Assembly: GCA_023213395.1 (NCBI GenBank)
Contig: CM041465.1
Coordinates: forward strand, 1,798,001 to 1,862,000
Origin: Cycas panzhihuaensis
Taxonomy: Eukaryota; Cycadophyta
Direction of reading: 5' to 3'
DNA: 64,000 bases
Below, in pieces: positions 1-9,357 of this stretch. Position 1 is the stretch's first letter. Each line of letters opens with the position of its first letter. The notes below the pieces were generated by a model, which saw nothing but the letters and a program-made list of their open reading frames with translations, searched no databases and was not told the origin of the DNA. The translations under genes and the position numbers were made by a program.

Positions 1-1556
1 CCTGCAAACTTCATTTTGGACATTAATGGAAAAATAGGAAGTAGTACTTATGACTAACAAGAGAAATGAGTAGAGTTTTTGCACTTAAAACTTGAATACA
101 TTCCATGCATTTGTTGGAGGAATGTATGAATGCTTTGCATTGGAAATTGTTGTTATTGCCATTGGAATGCATTCTTCGATTGACATTCGTCACTTTGGAA
201 TTTTATCTCGTTGAAATAAGGTTTAATTTGGTGATTTGGCACTTATTTATTCTCATTTTTATTGTGTGTTCTATGCTAGAATGATTATAGAAACATATAG
301 TTGTTTTTATCACTTTACGTTCCTCTGTTATGTGCATTCTCGATACCATTCCTTTTGGGAACGTATAGTGTATTTTGGAAGAACTTATACTTAAAATCTA
401 TCTTTTTTGGTAAAATTTTCAATGATGATTTATTCTATCTTGATTTTCTCGTTTTTTTTTCTTATTTCTTGTGTATTTATTTATCATCATCATTTATCAT
501 TTTTTTTTGGTATACTGTCATATTGCTTAAGTGTATGATAGGAGTTACGTTTTTTTTTTTTTTCCTAGTTTTTGGATTTTTTTGTATTTTTCATTTTTAT
601 ATATTAGATTGGAATCATGTTCTGATATCGAGACAACCTTGATTGTCTCCAATGCCAAGCACGTATGATACACCCGGTCAATTCCTTTGGTGAATTTGGT
701 ATACCCTAACTATGATAGGGTTTCAATTGACTGCCATTGACCAAGGTTGGAAACTGTGGTCCATCGATCTCTCTTAGCCAAATTGAAATATTATAAAAAA
801 TTTTCTCAATAATGTATGGCCCTAACACAAAGATTTTGCCCTAACAATTTGTTGCAACTATATTTATTATGCTTTCATAATCCAACAAGGATTCCCCACG
901 CCACTACTTAATTTCATGTAAAGTATGAATAACTATTTGATTACTTTTGAATTTCTATAAATGCTCTACTATTTATATCTTCATTTCATCCCATGATGGG
1001 AGGTCGGCATTGAGGTTTTGGTTTCACACCAAAGTGATGCTTCTTAAGGTGCATAGGAGCAAAGCTTGTTGTTTGTCTTGAAGGTGATTACTTGTATAGT
1101 GATCAAATTCTTAAAGAGGGCTAAATGCTCCATAGGGTTACCTATAATATCAACAATAAGGTGATTTAATGCATTGCCATTTTGATAAGTGAATGTTTGG
1201 GCCAATTGGCCCTATACATCCCCATGTTAGATCCGAATCTTAGTTTCTTTGTGAATGAAGGATTGGTATGTAGGTGGTTCTTGGTAGATTGGAGTGGGAT
1301 CCCCTAGTATTTGTACTGCCAATAGAGTGACAATTACGAATTGATTTGCCTTCTTCTACCCTTGGTGACGTCTTCTTGGGAAATGTATTAATTGTTGTTA
1401 AGGAAAATTTTGATGCATGGTGCAAGATCTTTTGTTGACATTTTATCATTATCATCATTGCCAAAGCTCTTCAAACTTTGTTGTGAACTTTACTAAATGT
1501 GTCTTTTGATCATGGGCGATCCTTTGAGACTTTATTGATTAAGGATGAGTCCTATT
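1..1556. other. AT-rich flank without a convincing gene
   Basis: Low-complexity, T-rich sequence. Open frames here are short and made of Phe/Leu/Ile-rich translation that follows base composition (for example 301-642). On the minus strand about 1009-1464 there are short protein-like stretches, including PMEHLALFKNL and LAVQILGDPTP, which could be remains of a retrotransposon gag, but frames change and no zinc knuckle is seen. The last five bases before 1557 (CTATT) are the left target-site duplication of element K. Confidence 0.5.
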
Positions 1557-1857
1557 TGTTAATAGTTAATGGTTGATGTGTCTACGTGAATGTTATGTCT
1601 AAGGGTTATTAATGTGTAGCCCTTAAGAGGTATTGTGTCATGGTCTATAGGTTAGTAATAATGTTAAAGGTCCAATAGAAGTGTTGTGTCAAGTTTTTAA
1701 GTGTGATTAAGCACATCTTTATGTGTAATGCCTAATTAGTAGGTGAACTGGTTGTCAATTTTGGTTGAAGGAGTTAGAGGTAGATCCAAATATAAATATG
1801 TACTCGTCTCCTTTTAATAATGATTAATACATAAGATTTGATATCCATGTTTTAACA
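1557..1857 (+). repeat. 5' LTR of element K
   Basis: Direct repeat of 5951-6246. It begins TGTTAATAG and ends ATGTTTTAACA, followed immediately by the tRNA primer binding site at 1858. Confidence 0.92.
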
Positions 1858-2270
1858 TGGTATCGGAGCAGGTTAAATGAAGACAGAAGATTGAAAGAGA
1901 TGCTCAATTGTGGAGATAAAGATGAGTCGTTTTGATTAAGGCCTGCAGTTGTTGAGAAACCATCTATAGTTGTGAAGAAAAGTGCCTACAATCACTGTTG
2001 TCATAGAATTTATATTGAGAAAAGGGGGTTGTTTGCTCATGTTGCCGGAGGCTATTTAACCTATTAGTTGTTTGAGATTATAGGTGAAGCACTACTGTGC
2101 TACCACACTAGCGTTCTCCTGAGAACCTGAGACGAAGAGAAGCAATTGTGTGGTGTTTTCCATAAAAGTGACAAAATATTGGCAAGCTGTCATGTCCATC
2201 TCTGACGGATAAGACAAAATGGTGTCCAAAGTTCAAATTGCAGAATGTAATTCAAATTCTTGGGTGTAAG

Positions 2271-2677
2271 TTACATCATATCTGTCTTGCAGCCTTTGCA
2301 AATAATCTCCATGCATTGACAAATAGGTCGTCCTGCAGTTTGCCATCCATTAAAGCCTTTCTCAAGAACAAGGATTTTCTGAATATTTGATGTTCCAACA
2401 TAATAATTTTCTGACAATTTTTTTGCAAGCATGCGAGCACAAGATGGTCCACAAACCTTGTACAAGGCACAATGAAAGACAAGGGTATCTTTGCCCTTTA
2501 TATTTTGAAGAAGCTCTGGGATTTGATCCATGAATGTATCACTAGCATAGTGAAAGGAACTTGCTATGTGCCGTCTTCATCCCTCACATCAATAACAACC
2601 ACTCTGGAAGATTGCTGAAGGTTGAGGAGCTCTGCAACTATGATATAATAGACTTCTCTTGGAGTCGAAGCTGCCAT
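2271..2677 (-). pseudogene. Captured CDC25/ACR2-like phosphatase (arsenate reductase) pseudogene
   Basis: Read on the minus strand, this is a near full-length copy of the small plant rhodanese-fold protein known as CDC25-like phosphatase or arsenate reductase ACR2. It starts at ATG 2675-2677 (MAASTPREVYY), has IDVRDEDG of the N-terminal half, then [25 protein letters not shown] and a C-terminal cysteine cluster [12 protein letters not shown], ending TAA at 2271-2273. A single-base frameshift near 2570 separates the halves. In the family the active site is HCX5R; here the loop is HCALYKVC, so the catalytic Arg is Cys (TGT, one C-to-T change from CGT). No intron interrupts it, suggesting capture of a processed transcript. 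It lies antisense inside element K. Identification rests on remembered family motifs; I am fairly sure of the family and sure the copy is dead. Confidence 0.85.
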
Positions 2678-3872
2678 TGCCCCACGATGATCGCTCCTCT
2701 CACCTATGTTTGATTGAATTTGTGCAAAATTTCTTAAAGTGTGATCCTTTCTAGAAGTCTACAATCTAAGGTTTGAGGTTGTGTTATGGAGAGTCTGTCG
2801 TGAAGTGCAAGCTATTTTTTGTATGTTGCCCATATATATTTGGCGTAGACTGTGTGAAGAAGTTGTATTATCACAAAGGAAAGGTGCATCCGTCCCCCGA
2901 TACAGATTCCGCCTTTAGGGTTTTTTCCTGTGGCAATAGCCACATTGAGTGCGGCACAACTGTTAGAGGATTAGGAGGTGCTAGCGTATCTCTTTGCTTG
3001 ATCATTAGAGGAGGTGGCGTTGCCCTTGCAAGAGCAGCAGATGAAGAGGAAGGCAATGTCGTAGGTTCGAACCCACAAATTGGCATTCAAATGTAGTTGT
3101 TTCAATTCTACACTAGTTTTTGGAGTTGCTAGAACGCCTCCCCCAATAAGAAACTCATCCATAAGCCTATCGATCTGATTGAAGAGCACATAGTGACTAG
3201 GGGCGGCCCGGGATACAACATTGTGGGGAAGGTGTCTGCCAGAGGTACGAATCGCAAGGCAACTAGGGACAACAACTGCAAGCTGTTAATGTCTTGGTTA
3301 GAGCAGATAACTGTAGACGCTTAGGTCAATGGAGAAATATTGACACAGAGTTAAAATCGCCTCCCGTATTGTAGAGAGATGAAGCAGAGGTGAAAAATAT
3401 TTCGCTAAGGTTAATATTCTTTCAAAGTATGAAATAAATTAAAATAGACTGAAATGTATTTTCAATTCCGTGGATGTGAGAATAAATAAAGCAGATTTAA
3501 TTTGTTTTCCAAAGTAAAATTTGAAATTAACTAGATTGGATTATGGTTTGAAGTTTGCTAGCCCCCTAGTGGTTAAGCTCTTTGGTCCATTGCAATCCCA
3601 ATATGACCTGGCGTTAATCTATTAAATGGGCTAAAGCATTGACAACCTTAATCGGTTTTTCATAAGGAGGTAATTGTATGTTTTCTGTCATATTTCCTCA
3701 ACTGGGCATTCGATTCTTGAACCGTCTGAACTGCCGAGATCCTCATTCAGTGTACAACAATCTGGAATGCGGTTTGGGGGTATTTTGCTATTGATTTGAT
3801 AGAGTTATTTCAGTTTGAAGTGAATGCATGAATCTTATGTGACGTACTTGTGGTCAACTCATTGTCATAATC
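2678..3872. other. Element K internal region, unassigned
   Basis: 2678-2760 is probably the captured 5' untranslated part of the CDC25-like gene, as it continues from its ATG. From there to 3872 I see no protein family. The 107-codon plus-strand frame at 2773-3096 lacks recognisable motifs. GGTTCGAACCC at 3064-3074 matches a pol III B box, with an A-box-like TGGCGTTGCC about 49 bases upstream; this could be a tRNA-derived SINE remnant but is weak. Confidence 0.4.
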
Positions 3873-4761
3873 ATGGAGTTGGATGACATCATCTGTTTTG
3901 TGCCTTAAAAAAATGAATACTACTTGACAAATCTTCCTTTTTCTTTACCTAAGTACACAAACAAATTACAGATATTGGGCAATCAAAACATAAAGTATAT
4001 TTGTGTGGAAGTGGCTGTAGAAAATCATCACTAATGGTTATGATGCTTTAATTGATGTAGAAGGGGAAGAAAACTTTAGGAAGAAGAATAAAATAATAAT
4101 TGATGTTATGCTTGCTGCATTAAATAAAGATGATCTTTCGCCGCCCTACCATTTTCTCATCCTTACAACTCATAATGTTGGAACTGCTAAAGAAGGCTAG
4201 AACCTCTTGAAGGATGTGCATGAAAAGACCTTTAAAGAGGTGCAAGAGATTGTTAAAAAGACAAATAGTTTTTGTGATATAGGCAAAGTTGAACAATTTA
4301 AAGAGGATGTAGAAGGAAAAATCCCTCTTGAAGTACAAGTTATATAGAACAACCCAACCAAGAATCAGAAAAAAAAAGTTGAAGAGGAAAGCCGAAAAGG
4401 TGAATGCAAGTAATCAGGTTGATTTGATAAGAATAAATCTCACATAGATTCATCTGATGTCTTTTGTGATAAGGAAGGAGAAAAGGTACATAGACCTATT
4501 TCTGAGAATAGGTCCTCAGTTGAAAAAGAACATAATGGTGGTTGTGACAAGGTAATTCAAGAATTCTTATTGCACATTTCTGCAGATGAACTTGTTAATG
4601 AGTCTATTAAAATAACATACGATTCTAATGATTTGACTCTAGATCATTGTTCAGAATCTGAGAAAGAAGAAGAAAATGAAGAACTGAAGATTGAGAAGAG
4701 AATTATCTCACCTATATTTTCTTTTAGCATATTGAGTTACAACACTTTGACTATATTATAA
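3873..4761 (+). pseudogene. Gag-like region of element K (broken)
   Basis: Starting at ATG 3873 the translation begins MELDDIICFVP and continues to LPKY, aligning with the same region of element I (MELSEIITFVA ... LPKY at 22126 onward). Further shared blocks are FRKKNK and PPYHFLI (4073-4170), matching FRKKNR and PSYHFLI in I. The layout LPKY-(x)-W-IK followed by a helical region resembles Copia gag of the UBN2 type, which is inference. Several stops and frame changes interrupt it. The last 63 codons (4570-4761) are acidic and open. Confidence 0.55.
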
Positions 4762-4804
4762 GTTGTTGAGAAGATGGAGTTTAACCTTGAAATAATCTGT
4801 AACC

Positions 4805-5491
4805 ATGAAAAATTTGAAGTTGATTTCAGACAACCTTTTTTCACAGGTGATACAATATAGAGACACAACTGCTTTAATAGAAAATTTAGGTAGTATTACC
4901 ATAATTTCTATTGACAGAATTGTTGTTAAAGTTCAATTGATATCAGGTCATATAGTTATATGTCTGTACATAGAATTCTTTATGGTTTCGTTTGATATGG
5001 TAGCATTTTCTATTCTTGTCGTTGAAGAAGTTCAGGTTGTGTTGACATATCCAACAAAGACACTAGAAAATTCCTTCAAAAAAAGAAAGTACACTTCATC
5101 AGAAATTGGAATGTTGATTAGCCAAAATCTTATAATAGAATATGTTTACACAAATTGTTATATGATTCTGACTGGTTGTTTAATTATGAAGTTGAATCAT
5201 GTTATGGTGGCATGTTGTCTTTATATGACCATAATAGTTATTGTAAAGCTTGTACTTGTGACTGTGATAGAAATCTTTTTTATGTTCACCATATCAATAG
5301 TTTTCTTGGATGGTGAGAAGGAGACAAAATGGTTAAAATGGTTAACCAAAAATTTTATTGAACTGGGATCAGTACCAATACTCATGATAACAAAGAAGAA
5401 ATCATCATTTATCCTTCTTTTTCAAGAGATTTTTTACTGGTTTATTTTCAAAGATTTAGTATATTTAAAGAAGATTATCATAGCGACATAA
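4805..5491 (+). CDS. Unrecognised ORF shared by elements K and I
   Basis: An open frame of 228 codons in the sense strand of element K. I do not recognise it as protease, integrase, RT or RNase H. About 90 residues align with the ORF at 22815-23471 in element I: shared blocks include ALIEN, VQ..SGH..IC, SIL..E..Q and TYPT.TLE.SF..RK. Beyond residue ~110 the best agreement moves to another frame (FNYEVESC, YDHNSYCKACTCDCD near 5170-5290), so one frameshift is likely and the long hydrophobic C-terminus of this frame may be an artefact. The second part would be Cys/His-rich. Function unknown; a second ORF of a non-autonomous retroelement family, or a captured host gene, are both possible. Confidence 0.5.
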   Translation: MKNLKLISDNLFSQVIQYRDTTALIENLGSITIISIDRIVVKVQLISGHIVICLYIEFFMVSFDMVAFSILVVEEVQVVLTYPTKTLENSFKKRKYTSSEIGMLISQNLIIEYVYTNCYMILTGCLIMKLNHVMVACCLYMTIIVIVKLVLVTVIEIFFMFTISIVFLDGEKETKWLKWLTKNFIELGSVPILMITKKKSSFILLFQEIFYWFIFKDLVYLKKIIIAT

Positions 5492-5950
5492 CTCATACTT
5501 GCTAATTTGAAAGTAAATAAGTCAAAATCTTTTTTATTCAAGGAAATTTTGAAGTTCAAATCACGTCTTATCACTTTTGATCTTGGAGATAATGATTATC
5601 AAAAGGGATCACACCTGAAATAGGGTCTCTTAGATACAGTTGCAACCACTAACTCAGGGCAATTTAAAATTCAAAGAATAAGAGATGATAGAACAAGCGA
5701 TTCAACGAAGATGCTACACATGAATAAAGAGTACATCAAGAACCATTGTTGCATTCCAGAATCAACTAAAGACGAAGATAAAGCTCTCGACATTGTCTTC
5801 AGGAAGATATTAAGATTCAAGCATTGCAAGTTCAAAGCAACATCTCATGTCAAGCCATGTGTCAATTTTTTTTCAGTCCATAGTACTTAGTGTCATGATG
5901 TTTTTAGTATTCAATCTTTTGTTGTCTTGACATTAAACATTAAGGCGGGG

Positions 5951-6246
5951 TGTTAAAAGTTAATGTTTAATGTGCCTAGGTGAATGTTCAAGGGTTATTA
6001 ATGTGTAGTCCTTAAGAGGTATTGTGTCATGGTCTATAGGTTAGTAATAATGTTAAAGGTCCAATAGAAGTGCTGTGTCAAGTTGTTAATTGTGATTAAC
6101 CACATCTTTATGTGTAATGCCTAATTAATAGGTGAAGTGATTGTTAATTTTGGTTGGAGGAGTTAGAGGTAGATCCAAATATAAGTATGTACTTGCCTCC
6201 TTTCAATGATGCTTAACACAGAAGATTTGATATTCATGTTTTAACA
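5951..6246 (+). repeat. 3' LTR of element K
   Basis: Direct repeat of 1557-1857, preceded by purine tract AAGGCGGGG and followed by the right CTATT duplication at 6247-6251. Confidence 0.92.
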
Positions 6247-6251
6247 CTATT

Positions 6252-6622
6252 CAGGTTATTGATTTGTTATATATGGTATAATACTCACTCATTATTTGTT
6301 TGATCTATTATTGGAGTGGAACTTTTGTATCCATGGCTTTTGTATTTTTTGATTCTTTGGTTATCCCGCCCCTGGCTTCACTAGCTTTTGGTGTCTTCCT
6401 TTGGTTACAACGCTTTGCTTATAATTTTGCCTGTCTTATTACTCATTCTTAGCTAACTTCTATCTTAATTTTATTTTAAGGCTACATAGGTGGCGGCATT
6501 GAAAGGTCCCTTGGTTGTCCTAGGTTTAGGCTGAACCTACCATATTGATGGTAGCTAGGGTCTTTGATATTTTGATCATTCAAGCTTTGCAGGCATTTTA
6601 GTTATGGATTTTTCTATAGATT
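6252..6622. other. Spacer between elements K and F
   Basis: AT-rich, no open frame or repeat recognised. It is the sequence into which F and K inserted. Confidence 0.5.
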
Positions 6623-6932
6623 TGCTAAAATAGATGTTTTTTTAGGGTCATAACTCAATGCTGTGAGCCCTAGTGGGTAAGTGAGTCAATTAGGGGATCA
6701 CTCAAATGTTAGTTAAGTGTTCTTGAGAGTTATATAGGCCTTAATGGGCGTCTAACACATGTTAGGAAAGTTATTGATCTAGTGGACAATTAATAGTCCA
6801 CAAATGTATTTATATCTATAATATACATTGTATCATATAATGAGTTCAAAATGAATGCAAATTACTGAAGGTAGACTAATTTTAATAGGAAAATTTTTGT
6901 GTTATTCCTGTTCTTGGTTCATTAATTTCTCA
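6623..6932 (+). repeat. 5' LTR of element F
   Basis: Starts TGCTAAAATAG (TGTTAG in the 3' copy) and ends TTAATTTCTCA. A Met-type primer binding site with changes (TGGTATTAGAACC, 6937-6949) follows after four bases. Confidence 0.82.
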
Positions 6933-8061
6933 TATTTGGTATTAGAACCAAAAGGTGAGGTGCCGGATTTATGAAGAATTAGAATCTCGCATGGAGCTAG
7001 AATTTAGTTTGTGGGCTTCTAGAGTCAGACTGAAATTTAAAAATCAAATTGGAGTTGGTGTGTGTTAGTGGAGGTGGAACCTATGTGTTGCATAGAACCC
7101 CATGGCAAATTCAATAAAAATAAAAATAAAAATAAAAAACAATGTTTCTAAGGAAAGCTAAATGCTGGAGTTGAGACATTGAATTTGGAGAATTTTGGAA
7201 TATTTAGCAAGACGATGTAGAAGAATGCTGCAAGAAAGATGAGGAGTCATGGAGAACTGAATGTTTGGAAGCTAAACGTTTGAGAGCCGATGAACATAAT
7301 CATGTGGTGGATGAGAAAGATGTTGAGAGCTATGTGGAATTTTTGGTTGGGTTGATATGCCAAAAGCTAGAATGTCGTGCTAAATATGTTGAAGAGACGG
7401 AATCCCTAAGATGCCCACACAAGAATAAAATCATAGATGTTAGGCATGTTGTCGATGGTGAATTTGGCTCATTGAGATTGTCCTCACACAAAGAGCCCAT
7501 TATGGAGATATCCCAACGAAAGCGTTGGAGAGGGATTTGAGTCCCATATGAGAATTCGAATGCAGAAATTCAAAGTCGACACACACATGGAAAAATTCAA
7601 ATGGTAGCGATTGAAGAAAAGAAAAAAGGATTTCTCAAGTTTGATTTTTAATCAAACCACTTTTTATAATATTTTAAAGTTTGGAGTTTAACCCCCGCAA
7701 CCATTAGTCTATGGTCACATGGAGGAAAATGACTAAGCCAATTTCTAGCCCTTTGTGACGTCTTTTCTTATTTTTCGAAAATACTACTAGATTTATAATA
7801 AAATTCTCTTCCTTTTTGAAGTGATTATATGGTGTGTTTCCAATATCCTGTGTGATGATCAAGGCTTAGCTATTTATTTTGACACCCTCCAAAGTGATAG
7901 AAGACCAAAAACAAAAAAATAAAAAGGAAAAAATCCCTAAAAATATATAGAAATAATAATAAAAAGGGTTTTTTTTGGTGTGTTGGCACTATTTAATGCC
8001 CTTCGTAGTTCTTTTGTGGTGTATTTTTGTATTGTGGTACATGCTTTTATTTTTTTCTAAA
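6933..8061 (+). other. Leader of element F
   Basis: Primer binding site then about 1.1 kb of untranslated leader. It contains one open frame of 91 codons (7265-7540) without recognised motifs, and A-rich low-complexity patches around 7110-7140 and 7900-7970. Confidence 0.5.
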
Positions 8062-9110
8062 ATGGCGATTGGAAAAATTTTGAGCTCTCTTATTGAGAAG
8101 CTAGTGGGTGCCAAGCATTATGGTGCATGGAAACACTAGATCAAGAATCTATTAATATTGAATGAATTATGGGCTCATGCTAAAGGGAAAGCCACCAAGG
8201 ATGCTTCAGATGCCATGACATAAGTAGAGCTTAATGCCAAGAGTAGGATTGTGTTGCCATTCATCAAATTATTAATTAATGGCAATTTAATTGAAAATGC
8301 AAAAGATGCCACAACAACTAAAGAAGCTTGGGATGCTAACTTCCCTGTATGAAAACAAGAATGATGTGAAAGCTTTAATGCTTCAAAATTAGTTGCATTG
8401 GCTCAAATTGATAGGGTCAATGGTAAACCATATGCAACAATTGAAGGCCATTAAAAATCAGTTGAATACCATAGGAGAAACTGTCACCAATAAGGAATTG
8501 TTCACCACAATGTTGAAGAGTTTGCCCAAGTCTTATGAGAGTTATGCCACTAGTCTGATAATAACAAATAAACTTAACACAATCACCTTTAACAAACTTG
8601 AGGGTTTGTTGCTACAACACAAATAGTTGTGAAAAGATAATGATGGAGGTGAAAAATGAAGTTCAAGGAGAAAAAAATTATTGGCAAGAAGAAGAATGTT
8701 CCAAAGGAAAAGGATGTTCAAGAGGAGGGTTATAAAGTGCGGGGTAAGCCAAAGCTGTGTTATGACTATGGCAAACCCAAACATTTCAAAAAGAGATTGT
8801 AAAAAGTTGTAATATGATCAACAACAATAGTATGATAAGCTGAAATAACAGAAGAAGAAGCATTAGTCTGGTCATTTTTCAAATAGAGATGAAAAGGGAA
8901 AACAACTCTAAGTAGTAGCTTATCAATTGAGCATAATTTTGATGAAGCATTTTATATTGATTTAGGTACCACGAAACACATGACATGCAAATTGGAGTGG
9001 TTTAGGTGCATGTGGGAGGTAGTTGGACAACTTGTTACATTTGGTGATGACACCATACTAAAGGCTGAAGGAATGGGTAAAGTTTCCATAATTACATTGA
9101 ATGGTGAGAA
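8062..9110 (+). pseudogene. Element F gag and protease (broken)
   Basis: From ATG 8062 the translation reads MAIGKILSSLIEKLVG..HYGAW, typical of Copia gag (UBN2 type), then YENKNDVKALMLQ, LKSLPKSYESYA (8393-8626) and a decayed zinc knuckle, CYDYGKPKHFKK (8760). The aspartic protease site is DLGTTKHMT (about 8957) where active copies have DSGATKHMT. Several stops are present. The frame stops at 9110 where G inserted and resumes at 14751. Confidence 0.75.
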
Positions 9111-9348
9111 TGTTAGATCAGAGGAACTAGAGAGAAACAATCATTGACAAATAATAATGACCTCACTTGTGTATTGTGATAAACTGAGTACATATTTATA
9201 CATGAGGCCTCTAATAACCCATTAGGGGTAAAGATAAGACTAACATGATATGTTACATTTATGTTATATAACTTTACGATAAATATTATAGTTAAGTCAT
9301 TGGTTATAATACATTAATATACAAAGGATAAGACATTATATTCTAACA
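9111..9348 (-). repeat. 3' LTR of element G
   Basis: Left copy of the 238-bp repeat. On the minus strand a short purine tract (AAGAAGGGA) precedes it. Confidence 0.88.
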
Positions 9349-9357
9349 TCCCTTCTT

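Larger units (their letters stand above)
1557..6246 (+). mobile_element. Element K: non-autonomous LTR retrotransposon carrying a host gene fragment
   Basis: A complete LTR element of about 4.7 kb. LTRs of 301 and 296 bp start TGTTAA and end TTTTAACA. The left LTR is followed directly by an initiator-Met-type primer binding site (TGGTATCGGAGCAGG, 1858-1872); the right LTR is preceded by a purine tract (AAGGCGGGG, 5942-5950). CTATT flanks both ends (1552-1556 and 6247-6251). No protease, integrase or reverse transcriptase is visible, so it must have been moved by enzymes of another element. The interior holds an antisense CDC25-like pseudogene, a gag-like stretch and an unrecognised ORF, the last two shared with element I. 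The LTRs differ at roughly two dozen positions by eye, so the insertion is old. Confidence 0.9.

Noticed and set aside
301-642. 113-codon plus-strand open frame rich in Phe and Leu
   Set aside because: Runs of T give Phe/Leu by composition; no motif and no conserved start context.
2773-3096. 107-codon frame in element K
   Set aside because: Not shared with element I, lacks motifs, and overlaps an equally open minus-strand frame.
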